This document shows positions 32,429-40,120 of a DNA stretch of 64,000 nucleotides, piece after piece. The notes under the pieces were generated by a model. That model was not told where the DNA came from and did no database searches. It saw only the letters and a program-made list of their open reading frames with translations. Positions within the stretch are counted from its first letter, which is position 1; each line of letters starts with the position of its first letter. The stretch comes from Dehalococcoidales bacterium. GTDB lineage: Bacteria; Chloroflexota; Dehalococcoidia; Dehalococcoidales; UBA2162. Position numbers and translations under genes: made by a program. The DNA is taken from the NCBI GenBank assembly GCA_030690265.1, contig JAUYHA010000155.1:1-64000 (forward strand), read 5' to 3'.

Positions 32429-33121
32429 ATAAAGAGGGACGAACAACTAAAGGTAGCAGCAGTTATTGCCGCCGGCGGCTCGGGGCAGCGGATGGGTGGA
32501 GTGGACAAGATGTTCGCTCTACTCGGCGGTAATCCTGTCCTTGTCAGGGTGGTTGATACCTTTCAAAAGTGCCAGGCTATTGAGCAGATTGTTGTCGTCC
32601 TCAGCAAGCCAAACCTGAAGCAGGGAGAGCAACTGGTGGCTGAGCAAGGCTGGGCAAAGGTAACCGATGTTTGCCCCGGCGGCGAGCGACGCCAGGACTC
32701 AGTGCTCGCCGGGCTTAAACGACTTTCGAACTGCAACTGGGTGGTAATCCACGACGGGGCACGGCCGCTGGTAACCGAAGACCTGATTGAGCAGGGATTG
32801 AAAACGGCTCAGGAAACGGGAGCGGCGGCGGCGGCCGTCCCGGTCACCGATACCATCAAAGTAGCAGGAAACGACCGCATTGTGCGGGAGACACCCCCGA
32901 GGCAAAACCTGTGGGCAGTGCAGACGCCGCAGGTGTTCCGATTTGATATAATAACTGAAGCCTACCGCCGGCTGAAGGATGAGGTAACCGATGATGCCGG
33001 AGCGGTCGAGCAACTGGGCTATAAAGTTAAGCTCTATATGGGTGCTTATGAAAACATAAAAATAACCACCCCCGAGGACCTGGCTCTGGCTGAGATTTTG
33101 TGGCGAAAACATGGCAGATAA
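32429..33121 (+). CDS. ispD: 2-C-methyl-D-erythritol 4-phosphate cytidylyltransferase IspD (start codon uncertain)
   Basis: Joins CTP to methylerythritol phosphate in the non-mevalonate isoprenoid pathway. The CTP-binding Gly-rich loop AAVIAAGGSGQRMGG is present, then NWVVIHDGARPLV and RRQDSVLAGL, VEQLGYKVKLYMGAYENIKI. The first ATG of the frame (32492) lies inside the essential loop, and between the upstream in-frame stop at 32387 and this ATG there is no ATG, GTG, TTG or CTG. Candidates are ATA 32429 (used here, about 230 residues, the family size), ATA 32417 overlapping the previous stop, or CTA 32447 with GAGGG upstream. ispF overlaps its 3' end. Confidence 0.85.
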   Translation: MKRDEQLKVAAVIAAGGSGQRMGGVDKMFALLGGNPVLVRVVDTFQKCQAIEQIVVVLSKPNLKQGEQLVAEQGWAKVTDVCPGGERRQDSVLAGLKRLSNCNWVVIHDGARPLVTEDLIEQGLKTAQETGAAAAAVPVTDTIKVAGNDRIVRETPPRQNLWAVQTPQVFRFDIITEAYRRLKDEVTDDAGAVEQLGYKVKLYMGAYENIKITTPEDLALAEILWRKHGR

Positions 33122-33599
33122 GGTGCACATTGGTACCGGTTTTGATGTCCACCCCCTGATACCGGGACGCCGGCTGGTGCTGGGCGGCGTTGATATCCCT
33201 TTTGACAGGGGACTCGACGGCTGGAGCGATGCCGATGTCCTGACCCATGCCATCATTGACGCCCTGCTCGGGGCGGCCGCTCTGGGAGACATCGGCAGCC
33301 ATTTCCCGCCCGGCGACCCGGAATACAAGGATATTTCCAGCCTGATACTGCTGAAAATGGTGAAGGATAAACTCGCTGAAGAGAGATGGCAGATAGAGAA
33401 TGTTGATGCTACCATAGTGGCTGAAAAACCCAGGCTCAGAGATTTTATCGACCGGATGCGGGAGAAGCTGAGCCAGACACTTGATATTACCCTAAGTCAG
33501 GTAAGCGTGAAAGCCAGCACCACGAACCAGCTCGGTTTTATCGGTCAGGGTGAAGGTATGGCTGCCCAGGCGGTGGCGCTGATAAACGAGATAAAGTAA
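33111..33599 (+). CDS. ispF: 2-C-methyl-D-erythritol 2,4-cyclodiphosphate synthase IspF
   Basis: 162 residues, full length. Metal-binding and active-site motifs GTGFDVHPLIPG, GWSDADVLTHAIIDALLGAA, DIGSHFPP and KASTTNQLGFIGQGEG are all intact. It makes the cyclic diphosphate two steps after IspD in the same pathway. ATG 33111 overlaps the ispD 3' end by 11 bases. The last codons and stop (AACGAGATAAAGTAA) are the first unit of the 13-bp tandem array that runs to the cysS start. Confidence 0.96.
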   Translation: MADKVHIGTGFDVHPLIPGRRLVLGGVDIPFDRGLDGWSDADVLTHAIIDALLGAAALGDIGSHFPPGDPEYKDISSLILLKMVKDKLAEERWQIENVDATIVAEKPRLRDFIDRMREKLSQTLDITLSQVSVKASTTNQLGFIGQGEGMAAQAVALINEIK

Positions 33600-33714
33600 C
33601 GAGATAAAGTAACGAGATAAAGTAACGAGATAAAGTAACGAGATAAAGTAACGAGATAAAGTAACGAGATAAAGTAACGAGATAAAGTAACGAGATAAAG
33701 TAACGAGATAAAGT
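33585..33714. repeat. Perfect 13-bp tandem array, ten copies
   Basis: The unit AACGAGATAAAGT is repeated ten times with no change over exactly 130 bases. Unit 1 is the coding end of ispF; the array then fills the gap and stops at the cysS ATG at 33716. It probably grew by repeated duplication of the ispF 3' end. Confidence 0.97.
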
Positions 33715-33715
33715 A

Positions 33716-35338
33716 ATGAAAGTATACAATACCATTTCCGGACAAAAAGAGGATTTCCTGCCCCGGGGCGATGAAGTAAAAATGTATGTCTGCGGGGTTA
33801 CCCCTTATGACGAGGCTCATATCGGACACGCTATGAGCTATATCATCTTTGACGTTGTCCGGCGCTACCTGAAGTACCGCGGCTACAAGGTAAAGTATGT
33901 GCAGAATATAACTGACATCGACGACAAGATTATCGACCGGGCGAACCGGCTCGGCATTTCAACACAAGAGCTGGCGGGAAAGTATTCCAGCAGCTTCTTT
34001 GAAGATATGGACGCCCTGAATATCAAACGGGCGGATGTTTATCCCCGGGCTACAGAAGAAATTCCCAGGATGATTGAGGTGATACAGGGCTTGATAGATA
34101 AGGGATTTGCCTACCCGGCACTCGTTCCGATTAATCGTCACCTGTGGCGAGGTTCGGTGACGAATCAGAGTGAACTCGTTCCGATTAATCGTCAGAGTGA
34201 ACAGGGCAGCGTCTATTTCAGGGTAAGCAAGGTTTCTGACTACGGTAAGCTGTCTCACCGCAGCCTGGAATCGATGATGTCAGCGGAAGGCGCCATCGGC
34301 GCCGAAGAGAAGGAACACCCGATGGACTTTGTCCTTTGGAAGGCAGCCAAGCCGGGCGAGCCGTCATGGGAGAGTCCATGGGGAAAGGGGAGACCCGGCT
34401 GGCATATCGAGTGCAGTGCCATGTCCCTGAGATACCTGGGAGAGGCTATTGACATTCACGGCGGCGGGCAGGACCTGGTCTTCCCCCACCATGAGAATGA
34501 GATAGCCCAGTCGGAGAGCTTCACCGGAGTAAAGCCGTTTGTTAAGTACTGGATGCACAACGGTTTTTTGCAGTTTGGCGGGGAGAAGATGAGCAAGTCC
34601 CTGGGCAACCTCATCACGATAAAGCAAATCCTGGAAAAATACAGCGCCGATGCCATCCGTATCTTCGTCCTCAGCTCCCACTACCGCAGTCCGCTTACTT
34701 ATGATGAAATAACTTTAGAAGCTAGGGGAGTGGCACTTAGAGCTTTTAGCGATGCTAAGTGGAAATTAAGCGAACGCTATAGTGAGATGAATCGTTCTAT
34801 ATTAGAAGCCCAAGGCATTAAGACTGATGATATTACACCTGCTGAAATATACCGTAACCGATTTATTTCAGCTATGGATGACGATTTCAACACGGCACAG
34901 GCAATAGCTACCCTTTTTAATTTAGCACAAGGGATTAATCACGCGGTTAATCTCGGGCATGAGGATAAAGTCGATGAACACCGCAAGATATTTATAAAGT
35001 TGGCTAACGTATTGGGCTTAGTTATCCCAGAACCAGAAACTAAAGAACTTCCTCTTAATGCTGAAGACTTTATGAGTTTGCAGAAGTCAATAATCGCCAA
35101 AGTTCATTATGCCAAGCTGGACGGGCTGATTGAAAAAGTGGAGGCTGTATCGAAGAGGCAAGACACAGACAGTCAGGTCGAGGTTTATGCTTACATCCAA
35201 TGGTTAACAGATTTTCGTGACGACTTGCGTAGGGCCAAGCAATTTCGGCTTGCCGACGAGATAAGAACTAAACTGGATGAACTGGGTATTGCCCTTGAAG
35301 ATACCCCCCAGGGAACGGTGTGGAGAAGGAAGCGATAA
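33716..35338 (+). CDS. cysS: Cysteinyl-tRNA synthetase with a repeat-derived insertion
   Basis: 540 residues; bacterial enzymes are usually 450-500. Class I motifs are intact: HIGH ([11 protein letters not shown], residues 35-38), zinc ligands including Cys26 and the HIECSAMS Cys, [10 protein letters not shown] and KMSKS (EKMSKSLGN). Between residues 135 and 163 the chain reads [18 protein letters not shown] then [10 protein letters not shown], where the family has a short turn between GFAY and VYFRV. These residues are encoded by repeat modules (34119-34204). From about 34690 on, the C-terminal part (DALR/anticodon region) is visibly richer in A and T than the first half. No clear ribosome site precedes the ATG, only the tandem array. 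Confidence 0.93.
   Translation: MKVYNTISGQKEDFLPRGDEVKMYVCGVTPYDEAHIGHAMSYIIFDVVRRYLKYRGYKVKYVQNITDIDDKIIDRANRLGISTQELAGKYSSSFFEDMDALNIKRADVYPRATEEIPRMIEVIQGLIDKGFAYPALVPINRHLWRGSVTNQSELVPINRQSEQGSVYFRVSKVSDYGKLSHRSLESMMSAEGAIGAEEKEHPMDFVLWKAAKPGEPSWESPWGKGRPGWHIECSAMSLRYLGEAIDIHGGGQDLVFPHHENEIAQSESFTGVKPFVKYWMHNGFLQFGGEKMSKSLGNLITIKQILEKYSADAIRIFVLSSHYRSPLTYDEITLEARGVALRAFSDAKWKLSERYSEMNRSILEAQGIKTDDITPAEIYRNRFISAMDDDFNTAQAIATLFNLAQGINHAVNLGHEDKVDEHRKIFIKLANVLGLVIPEPETKELPLNAEDFMSLQKSIIAKVHYAKLDGLIEKVEAVSKRQDTDSQVEVYAYIQWLTDFRDDLRRAKQFRLADEIRTKLDELGIALEDTPQGTVWRRKR
34119..34204. repeat. Mosaic repeat family A modules inside cysS
   Basis: CTCGTTCCGATTAATCGTCA, then CCTGTGGCGAGGTTCGGTGA, then CGAATCAGAGTGAA and a second CTCGTTCCGATTAATCGTCA with GAGTGAAC. 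The same modules occur outside genes at 42041-42095 and 48105-48145. The length keeps the cysS frame open. Confidence 0.9.
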
Positions 35339-35343
35339 CAAGT

Positions 35344-37050
35344 TTATCTCCCCGTTGCCCATGACCAGAGGAGGCGCCAGGGTCTCAGCTTAACCAGCCC
35401 GACAGGTAGCTCCAGCTGTATTTTCTCGCTCACCGGAAAGGCATTGAGCCTGTCCACCTCGGGTTTTAGACGGAGCAGTTCTTCCTCGCAGTTGTCATTT
35501 GAGAGCACCCCGTCAAGGCGGTGCATCATTTCCCGGCCGGCTTCCATGCGCCTGACCCCGATTTCCGCCATCTCTCTGGAAATAACCCCATACTTCTCCT
35601 TAAGGCGTATGAGGCGCCCTATAGCTTCATAGCCGGTCTCAGCAATTTGCTGTCGGTCCATCCACTCGGTCTCATAATTGAGGGAATATTTCCAGCTCGG
35701 TGATGCCAGTGCCTGGCGGTGCTCTTCCAGTGTCCGAAAGAGCACCTTGTAGCCGTAGCGCTCCGGCTGTTCAAAGGCAAGGCTGCCCGGGTCAAGGAAA
35801 GGCGAAATAGGGGCAATAAAAAGGGAAAGCCTTTTATCCCCCTTGAATTTTTTCATCAGGTAGCCGCAGTAGTCGACGGTATCCATCACTGACTGCGGGG
35901 TCTGTTTTGTTAGCCCGGTCATAAAAAATACATCCACCCTACCACAGCCGGCATCAAGAGCATCACCCAGCGTTTGCTCCAGCGCCTCGTTAGAGTAGTT
36001 CCTGCCGATAGCCTTCCTTATCTCGGGGTCGTGGGATTCGGGAGAAATCTCAAGGCAAAAGTTAGGACTGGCAAGACCCATTTGATGGAGAAAGTCTGAT
36101 GGGGCGGGAGAGAAAAGCTCAAAGATGATTTGATTCTTCACCCTGTTTTTCTGGAGCAAATCCAAAATCTGGCAGGCATAGTCTTCTCCCGCCTGAAGCA
36201 GGTCTCCCAGGATAAAGATGGGCCCGCGGCTGAAGCGCTCAATCTGCCTGACATCTCTGGCAACCGCTTCCGGAGTCCGAAAGGCGGGTTTATCGCGTTG
36301 ATGAATGCGCCTGAAAGCGGCTGCCGAACCGCCACAGATGATGCAGTTGTGGGTGCAGCCACGGCAAGTGATTACCGCCGTAATGGGATAGCGAAGCCAG
36401 TCCTTGAAGGGGAGGTAGCTGATAAGGTCACGGTAGCGGAGGACAGAACGCATCACACCATCATAGTGCCGGAGCATAACATCACTGAGGTCCGAGGGAA
36501 CATTAGAGAAAGGATTTTCCTGTACCTTACCCAGGCTATCTCGCCAGACAAGGTTAGGCACTTTTTCAGGCTCTTTTCTTTCCCTTAGAGAGTCCATTAG
36601 CTGGCGGATAGGTTCTTCGGTGGAGTCTCCCCTTATTATGTAATCTATCTCAGGATAGTCAATCAACTCCTTGTAAAAATAGGAGGAGGAAAAACCGCCG
36701 AAGAGCAATTTTGATTCGGGGTGATATTTTTTTACCAGCCTGGCTATCTCGATAGCCCCGTGGCAGTGCACCATCCAGTGCAAATCAATGCCGAAGACCG
36801 GTGCTTTTAAGCCCTTTATCATTGCCTCGGCATTAAAACTCCTGTCCCTTAGCATACGGACGGCGAGATTAACAATACGCACCCGGTAACCGGCACGCTC
36901 TAGATATTCGGCAATGCTGGTCAAGCCTATGGGATACATCTCGAAAACAGGGGAAGGAGGAATCAGGTCACTAACCGGACCGTAAAGGATAGTTTTCTGA
37001 CGGAAATCATAGACACTGGGCGAATGAAGCAAAATCAGGTCGGCTGGCAT
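35344..37050 (-). CDS. B12-binding radical SAM protein
   Basis: About 568 residues from ATG 37050 (MPADLILLHSPSVYDFRQK); a GTG at 37098 would add 16. N-terminal cobalamin-binding Rossmann domain (about 1-150, with GLTSIAEYLERAGYRVRIVN and KLLFGGFSSSYFYKEL), then radical SAM with CTHNCIIC (CxxxCxxC) near residue 245 and FCLEISPESHDPEIRKAIG. It resembles the TIGR04190-like B12/SAM family of unknown reaction, related to BchE and methyltransferases. It comes directly after a 39-residue zinc-finger gene on the same strand and is convergent with cysS. Substrate unknown. Confidence 0.85.
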   Translation of the reverse strand: MPADLILLHSPSVYDFRQKTILYGPVSDLIPPSPVFEMYPIGLTSIAEYLERAGYRVRIVNLAVRMLRDRSFNAEAMIKGLKAPVFGIDLHWMVHCHGAIEIARLVKKYHPESKLLFGGFSSSYFYKELIDYPEIDYIIRGDSTEEPIRQLMDSLRERKEPEKVPNLVWRDSLGKVQENPFSNVPSDLSDVMLRHYDGVMRSVLRYRDLISYLPFKDWLRYPITAVITCRGCTHNCIICGGSAAAFRRIHQRDKPAFRTPEAVARDVRQIERFSRGPIFILGDLLQAGEDYACQILDLLQKNRVKNQIIFELFSPAPSDFLHQMGLASPNFCLEISPESHDPEIRKAIGRNYSNEALEQTLGDALDAGCGRVDVFFMTGLTKQTPQSVMDTVDYCGYLMKKFKGDKRLSLFIAPISPFLDPGSLAFEQPERYGYKVLFRTLEEHRQALASPSWKYSLNYETEWMDRQQIAETGYEAIGRLIRLKEKYGVISREMAEIGVRRMEAGREMMHRLDGVLSNDNCEEELLRLKPEVDRLNAFPVSEKIQLELPVGLVKLRPWRLLWSWATGR

Positions 37051-37058
37051 TATCTCGG

Positions 37059-37178
37059 TTATTCCTGGTGAGCCTGGGCCGCATGCTCTGGCCAGCATTT
37101 CTCATGGACATAAACAGCACACCTGGCACAGTAATAGATATGGGCCCGGGCATCCTTTCTGCAAACAGGACACTTCAT
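37059..37178 (-). CDS. 39-residue Cys/His-rich zinc-finger protein
   Basis: Begins MKCPVCRKDARAHIYYCARC and ends in HAAQAHQE. Cys3, Cys6, Cys17 and Cys20, with Cys28, His26 and further His, suggest a small B-box or MYND-like zinc fold. ATG 37178 follows GGAGCTAGCCA. The stop is 8 bases before the radical SAM ATG at 37050, so both are likely cotranscribed. Unknown function; tiny, but context and Cys pattern support a real gene. Confidence 0.55.
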   Translation of the reverse strand: MKCPVCRKDARAHIYYCARCAVYVHEKCWPEHAAQAHQE

Positions 37179-37274
37179 TGGCTAGCTCCTATTTATTTTT
37201 TTAATTTTACCTCATCACCCGCCTTAAATCAATTTAACCGGAAAATTATTTTATAGCTTTTCGGCGCAACAGAA

Positions 37275-37321
37275 AGGTGGCAAGACTCTCAGAAAAATAA
37301 AAAAGCGGTGTCTTACCACCT
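37275..37321. repeat. Imperfect inverted repeat after the heme-copper-like gene
   Basis: AGGTGGCAAGAC pairs with GTCTTACCACCT (one mismatch) around a 23-base loop holding an A-tract (T-tract on the minus strand). It follows the gene ending at 37352 on the minus strand and may include a weak terminator. The rest of 37179-37351 shows nothing else. Confidence 0.4.
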
Positions 37322-37351
37322 ATAGCCGAGAGACAAACAGATTATTTCAGC

Positions 37352-37843
37352 CTAGCTTGCCTTTCGAGCAATACTGACCAGTATCTGCCCCGCGAAAATC
37401 AGCCAGATAAGCCCACAGATGATGCTGAGGATGCCAATAGCCATCATATAGGGGTCCATAATCGCCCCTAGCTGAGGACCAGCTACTCCGGCAAGAAAAG
37501 CATTGCCCGCACGGATGCCAACTGTAATCATTAAGATAGAGTTTATGGTGAAGGCAACGACAAAAACCCAGAAGAGCCAGTTAATCAGGCCGGGGGCAGT
37601 TATGGGCTTGTTAGTAATTCTCGGTACTAGATAGTAAATCAGTGCCGCCAGCGCCAGAGATATCCACCCGAGGGTGCCGACATGAACATGAGCGCCTACT
37701 ATAATGCCAGCTGGCCCCTGAGAGATGAACTCATGGGGTGCTGCCTGAGCCTGGACTGCTCCCTGAATTACATTCCAGGCGAAGTACAGGACTGAGGCGA
37801 CAATAAACTTCACCAAACGCTTATCAGTTGCTTCTACCTGCAT
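37352..37843 (-). CDS. Short heme-copper oxidase subunit I-like membrane protein
   Basis: 163 residues with four membrane helices (about 11-31, 48-70, 86-108, 130-155). The stretch GAHVHVGTLGWISLALAALI followed by YYLVPRITNKP matches the helix of cbb3/NO-reductase-type subunit I that carries the axial His of the low-spin heme. The full subunit has 12 helices and about 450-560 residues, so this is a quarter-size relative that lacks the CuB ligands. It may bind one heme. It lies downstream of a c-type cytochrome and another membrane protein, on the same strand, which suggests a small electron-transfer unit. Confidence 0.6.
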   Translation of the reverse strand: MQVEATDKRLVKFIVASVLYFAWNVIQGAVQAQAAPHEFISQGPAGIIVGAHVHVGTLGWISLALAALIYYLVPRITNKPITAPGLINWLFWVFVVAFTINSILMITVGIRAGNAFLAGVAGPQLGAIMDPYMMAIGILSIICGLIWLIFAGQILVSIARKAS

Positions 37844-37924
37844 TCTAAAACCTCCTTAACTAAACTTGAGACAATCTTCAGGGGAATCAATGCTTTCTTT
37901 ACATCTTAAACCTCCTTCTGCCGT

Positions 37925-38302
37925 CTAAGGCGATGTATATTTGATAAACTGGACTACGGCATTGATTTCTTCAGCACTAAGGCGACCATTCCAGGCGGGC
38001 ATATTGGTATATGGTATCCCTTCGGATATAACCTCCCTTATCACGGTGTCACTCTTTCCTGCCAGGCTCTCCGGAGTTAAAGCTCCGCCCTGACCATAGC
38101 GCCCCTGGCGCTTTTCCCCGTGGCATATAGCGCACCTGTCAGCATATAGAGCATTGACATCTGTCAAGGAAGGAACTGGTGTTTGTGATGAAGGCTCAGC
38201 CTCGGGAGCTACCACAGGCGGTGCTTCGCTCCCGCAGGAAACCAGCAACAACCAGGTCACCAGCAAAAATACCCAGAGCATTATTTTATTTAACAACATC
38301 AT
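37925..38302 (-). CDS. Lipoprotein c-type cytochrome (monoheme)
   Basis: 125 residues. A signal peptide ends in a lipobox LLVSCGSE (Cys about 23), so it is anchored to the membrane outside. After a Pro/Ser linker comes a cytochrome c domain with CAICH (heme-binding CxxCH, near residue 59) and an axial Met in YTNMPAW (about 100), the class I layout. It fits as an electron carrier to or from the small heme-copper-like protein downstream (81 bases). An exported monoheme cytochrome is uncommon in strict organohalide-respiring Dehalococcoidia, so the host is probably more metabolically flexible. Confidence 0.85.
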   Translation of the reverse strand: MMLLNKIMLWVFLLVTWLLLVSCGSEAPPVVAPEAEPSSQTPVPSLTDVNALYADRCAICHGEKRQGRYGQGGALTPESLAGKSDTVIREVISEGIPYTNMPAWNGRLSAEEINAVVQFIKYTSP

Positions 38303-38317
38303 ATTTATGTCAACCGA

Positions 38318-38926
38318 CTAGAATCTCAGGTTTGCCATAACAAAGATAACAGCAAGTTGAAGTATCCCCTGTACGCCACCAAGCTTGGCGTTCATCATAC
38401 CTAGTCGCGAGATTTTCCCGATGTCCGGTGTCTCTGCAAGTAACTGCCTGAAGACACGAATTTCGTTGGGAAGAAGCAGACCAAAACCTTGAACGGTCAG
38501 TATGCCGGCAATAACAACAGCACTCAGAATCCAAGGATTCGCCAGAGAGGCGGACAAATTGGCGAGCGAGGCAATCCTGAGACGTTCGGCAAGTTCAATC
38601 CCTGACATTATCGTAACTGTAGCCAACGCCGGCATGAGAAAAGTCATTTTCGGCACCAAACGCTTGAACACACCGGCACGGTCTCTAGGCTCCATCCCAC
38701 CCAGAACCGGGCCAAGAACAAATCCCATGAACAAATCAATCCCCGTCCAGAGAGCACCGGTCATAATATGAACGAAGTTTAGACTGGTTAGAGAGCCAAA
38801 GTTAAGGGCATAGATTAAGACACCAATCGGCAGTCCCATTGCCAGAAGGATGAAAATTGGATTAGCCGACCGTATGATAACTGAAATGGTACTGGGTCTT
38901 ACTGGCTCAACTTTCATCGTTTTCAT
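38318..38926 (-). CDS. Integral membrane protein of unknown function
   Basis: 202 residues with about five hydrophobic helices (near 22-42, 50-70, 92-112, 130-150 and 180-198). One helix carries HIMTGALWTGIDLFMGFVLG, with a His and Trp reminiscent of DUF2269/CopD-type heme or copper membrane proteins. It precedes the cytochrome gene by 15 bases on the same strand, so the three genes 38926 to 37352 appear to be one operon. No family assigned; a heme-binding partner in the same unit is a reasonable guess. Confidence 0.55.
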   Translation of the reverse strand: MKTMKVEPVRPSTISVIIRSANPIFILLAMGLPIGVLIYALNFGSLTSLNFVHIMTGALWTGIDLFMGFVLGPVLGGMEPRDRAGVFKRLVPKMTFLMPALATVTIMSGIELAERLRIASLANLSASLANPWILSAVVIAGILTVQGFGLLLPNEIRVFRQLLAETPDIGKISRLGMMNAKLGGVQGILQLAVIFVMANLRF

Positions 38927-38993
38927 CGCTTTTCAATATCTTACTCTGTTCCGTAAATTCAAAACCCGTCAGACACTTTCTCTGGTAAAGAAA

Positions 38994-39019
38994 TTTATCC
39001 AGTAAGTTTATCCAGTAAG
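38994..39019. repeat. Tandem duplication of a 13-bp unit
   Basis: TTTATCCAGTAAG twice in direct succession, in the divergent gap 38927-39180. Apart from it and the promoter at 39116, nothing else was seen there. Confidence 0.85.
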
Positions 39020-39115
39020 GCACTAAGTGTCAAATGGTAAGATAAATTACCACCGACCCCGCTTTGTCCGGGACTTCTCACAATGACCGCTTGAACTACC
39101 GGGCAATCTCCTTCC

Positions 39116-39144
39116 TTGCTAATTTAACATTATGGGTATACAAT
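39116..39144 (+). promoter_or_regulatory. Promoter of remA-gmk
   Basis: TTGCTA (39116-39121), 17-base spacer, TACAAT (39139-39144), 36 bases before the ATG at 39181. Confidence 0.65.
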
Positions 39145-39180
39145 TTAGACGCATAATTTAGTTCTGGAGGTAATCAAAGT

Positions 39181-39459
39181 ATGGATACAGAACTGGTTCA
39201 TATCGGGTTTACTAATATAATCGCCATAAACAGAGTGATTGCTATTGCCGCACCAAATTCAGCCCCTACCAAGCGCCTCATTCAGGAATACAAAAACAAT
39301 GGCTTGTTAATTGACCTGACTAATGGCAGAAGAACCAAAGCGGTTGTAGTAACCGATAGCAAACACATAATTTTATCTGCTCTTGCTCCGGAAACGATTG
39401 CCTCCCGTTGCAGGCAAGTCGGGGCAAAGACTGCCCTGAGTGAACCAGTCCAGCTCTGA
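39181..39459 (+). CDS. remA: RemA-family regulatory protein (DUF370)
   Basis: 92 residues, with the family features [56 protein letters not shown] and PETIASR. In Bacillus RemA is a DNA-binding activator of biofilm matrix genes; in many other bacteria it always sits upstream of gmk, as here, with unknown role. GGAGG precedes its ATG. The gmk ATG follows 14 bases later. Confidence 0.93.
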   Translation: MDTELVHIGFTNIIAINRVIAIAAPNSAPTKRLIQEYKNNGLLIDLTNGRRTKAVVVTDSKHIILSALAPETIASRCRQVGAKTALSEPVQL

Positions 39460-39472
39460 ACCAGAGAAAGTA

Positions 39473-40120
39473 ATGGAAAAGGCAACTTCAGATAGCCAAC
39501 CCCTGTTCAGCTTACCAGCGAGGCCGCTGTTCGTAATCCTCTCCGGTCCCTCAGGAGTAGGTAAGGATGCGGTCCTGAACAGAATCAAAGAAACGGGCTA
39601 TCCACTAAAATACATTACCACTTTAACCACACGCCCCCCACGAGCTAAGGAAAAAAACAACGTAGATTACCATTTCGTCTCGACAGAAAAGTTTAAGGAG
39701 ATGAAAGAAAAAAATCAGCTATTAGAGTGGGCGGAGGTGTATGGCAACTGGTATGGCGTACCTAAAGAGGCAGCCATACAGGCGCTAAGAGAGGGGCAGG
39801 ATGTAATGGTAAAAGTTGACATTCAAGGGGCGGAGTCAATCAAAAAAATCATCCCCCAGGCGATAACCATCTTTCTTATGCCTCCTTCACTGGAGGAACT
39901 GCTTGCCCGGCTCAAGCGACGCCGTACCGAGTTATCCTTTGACCTGGACTTACGTCTGAAGACGGCAGAGAAAGAAATGAAGCAGCTAAGCCGGTTTGAT
40001 TATGCCATAGTCAACCGGAGTGGTGAAATTGACCTGGCGGTAGCTGAGATTAAGGCGATTATTACCGCGGAAAAATGCCGGGTAACCAGAGAGGAAATTA
40101 TGCCTAAACCGCCAGATTAA
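39473..40120 (+). CDS. gmk: Guanylate kinase
   Basis: About 215 residues from ATG 39473 (an in-frame GTG at 39440 would overlap remA). Converts GMP to GDP. P-loop SGPSGVGKDAVLN, GMP-binding TTLTTRPPRAKEKNNVDYHF and the lid RLKRRRTELSFDLDLRL with YAIVNRS are intact; the usual lid form is RGTE, here RRTE. An N-terminal extension of about 15 residues precedes the P-loop region. In operon with remA; convergent with and slightly overlapping the phosphate transporter gene. Confidence 0.93.
   Translation: MEKATSDSQPLFSLPARPLFVILSGPSGVGKDAVLNRIKETGYPLKYITTLTTRPPRAKEKNNVDYHFVSTEKFKEMKEKNQLLEWAEVYGNWYGVPKEAAIQALREGQDVMVKVDIQGAESIKKIIPQAITIFLMPPSLEELLARLKRRRTELSFDLDLRLKTAEKEMKQLSRFDYAIVNRSGEIDLAVAEIKAIITAEKCRVTREEIMPKPPD

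Noticed and set aside
33585-33714. A CRISPR array
   Set aside because: The unit is 13 bp with no spacers between copies and there are no cas genes.
33538-33829. Minus-strand frames that run through the 13-bp array and encode repeats of [13 protein letters not shown]
   Set aside because: The repeated peptide only mirrors the perfect DNA repeat, and it lies antisense to the ispF end and cysS start with no start signal.
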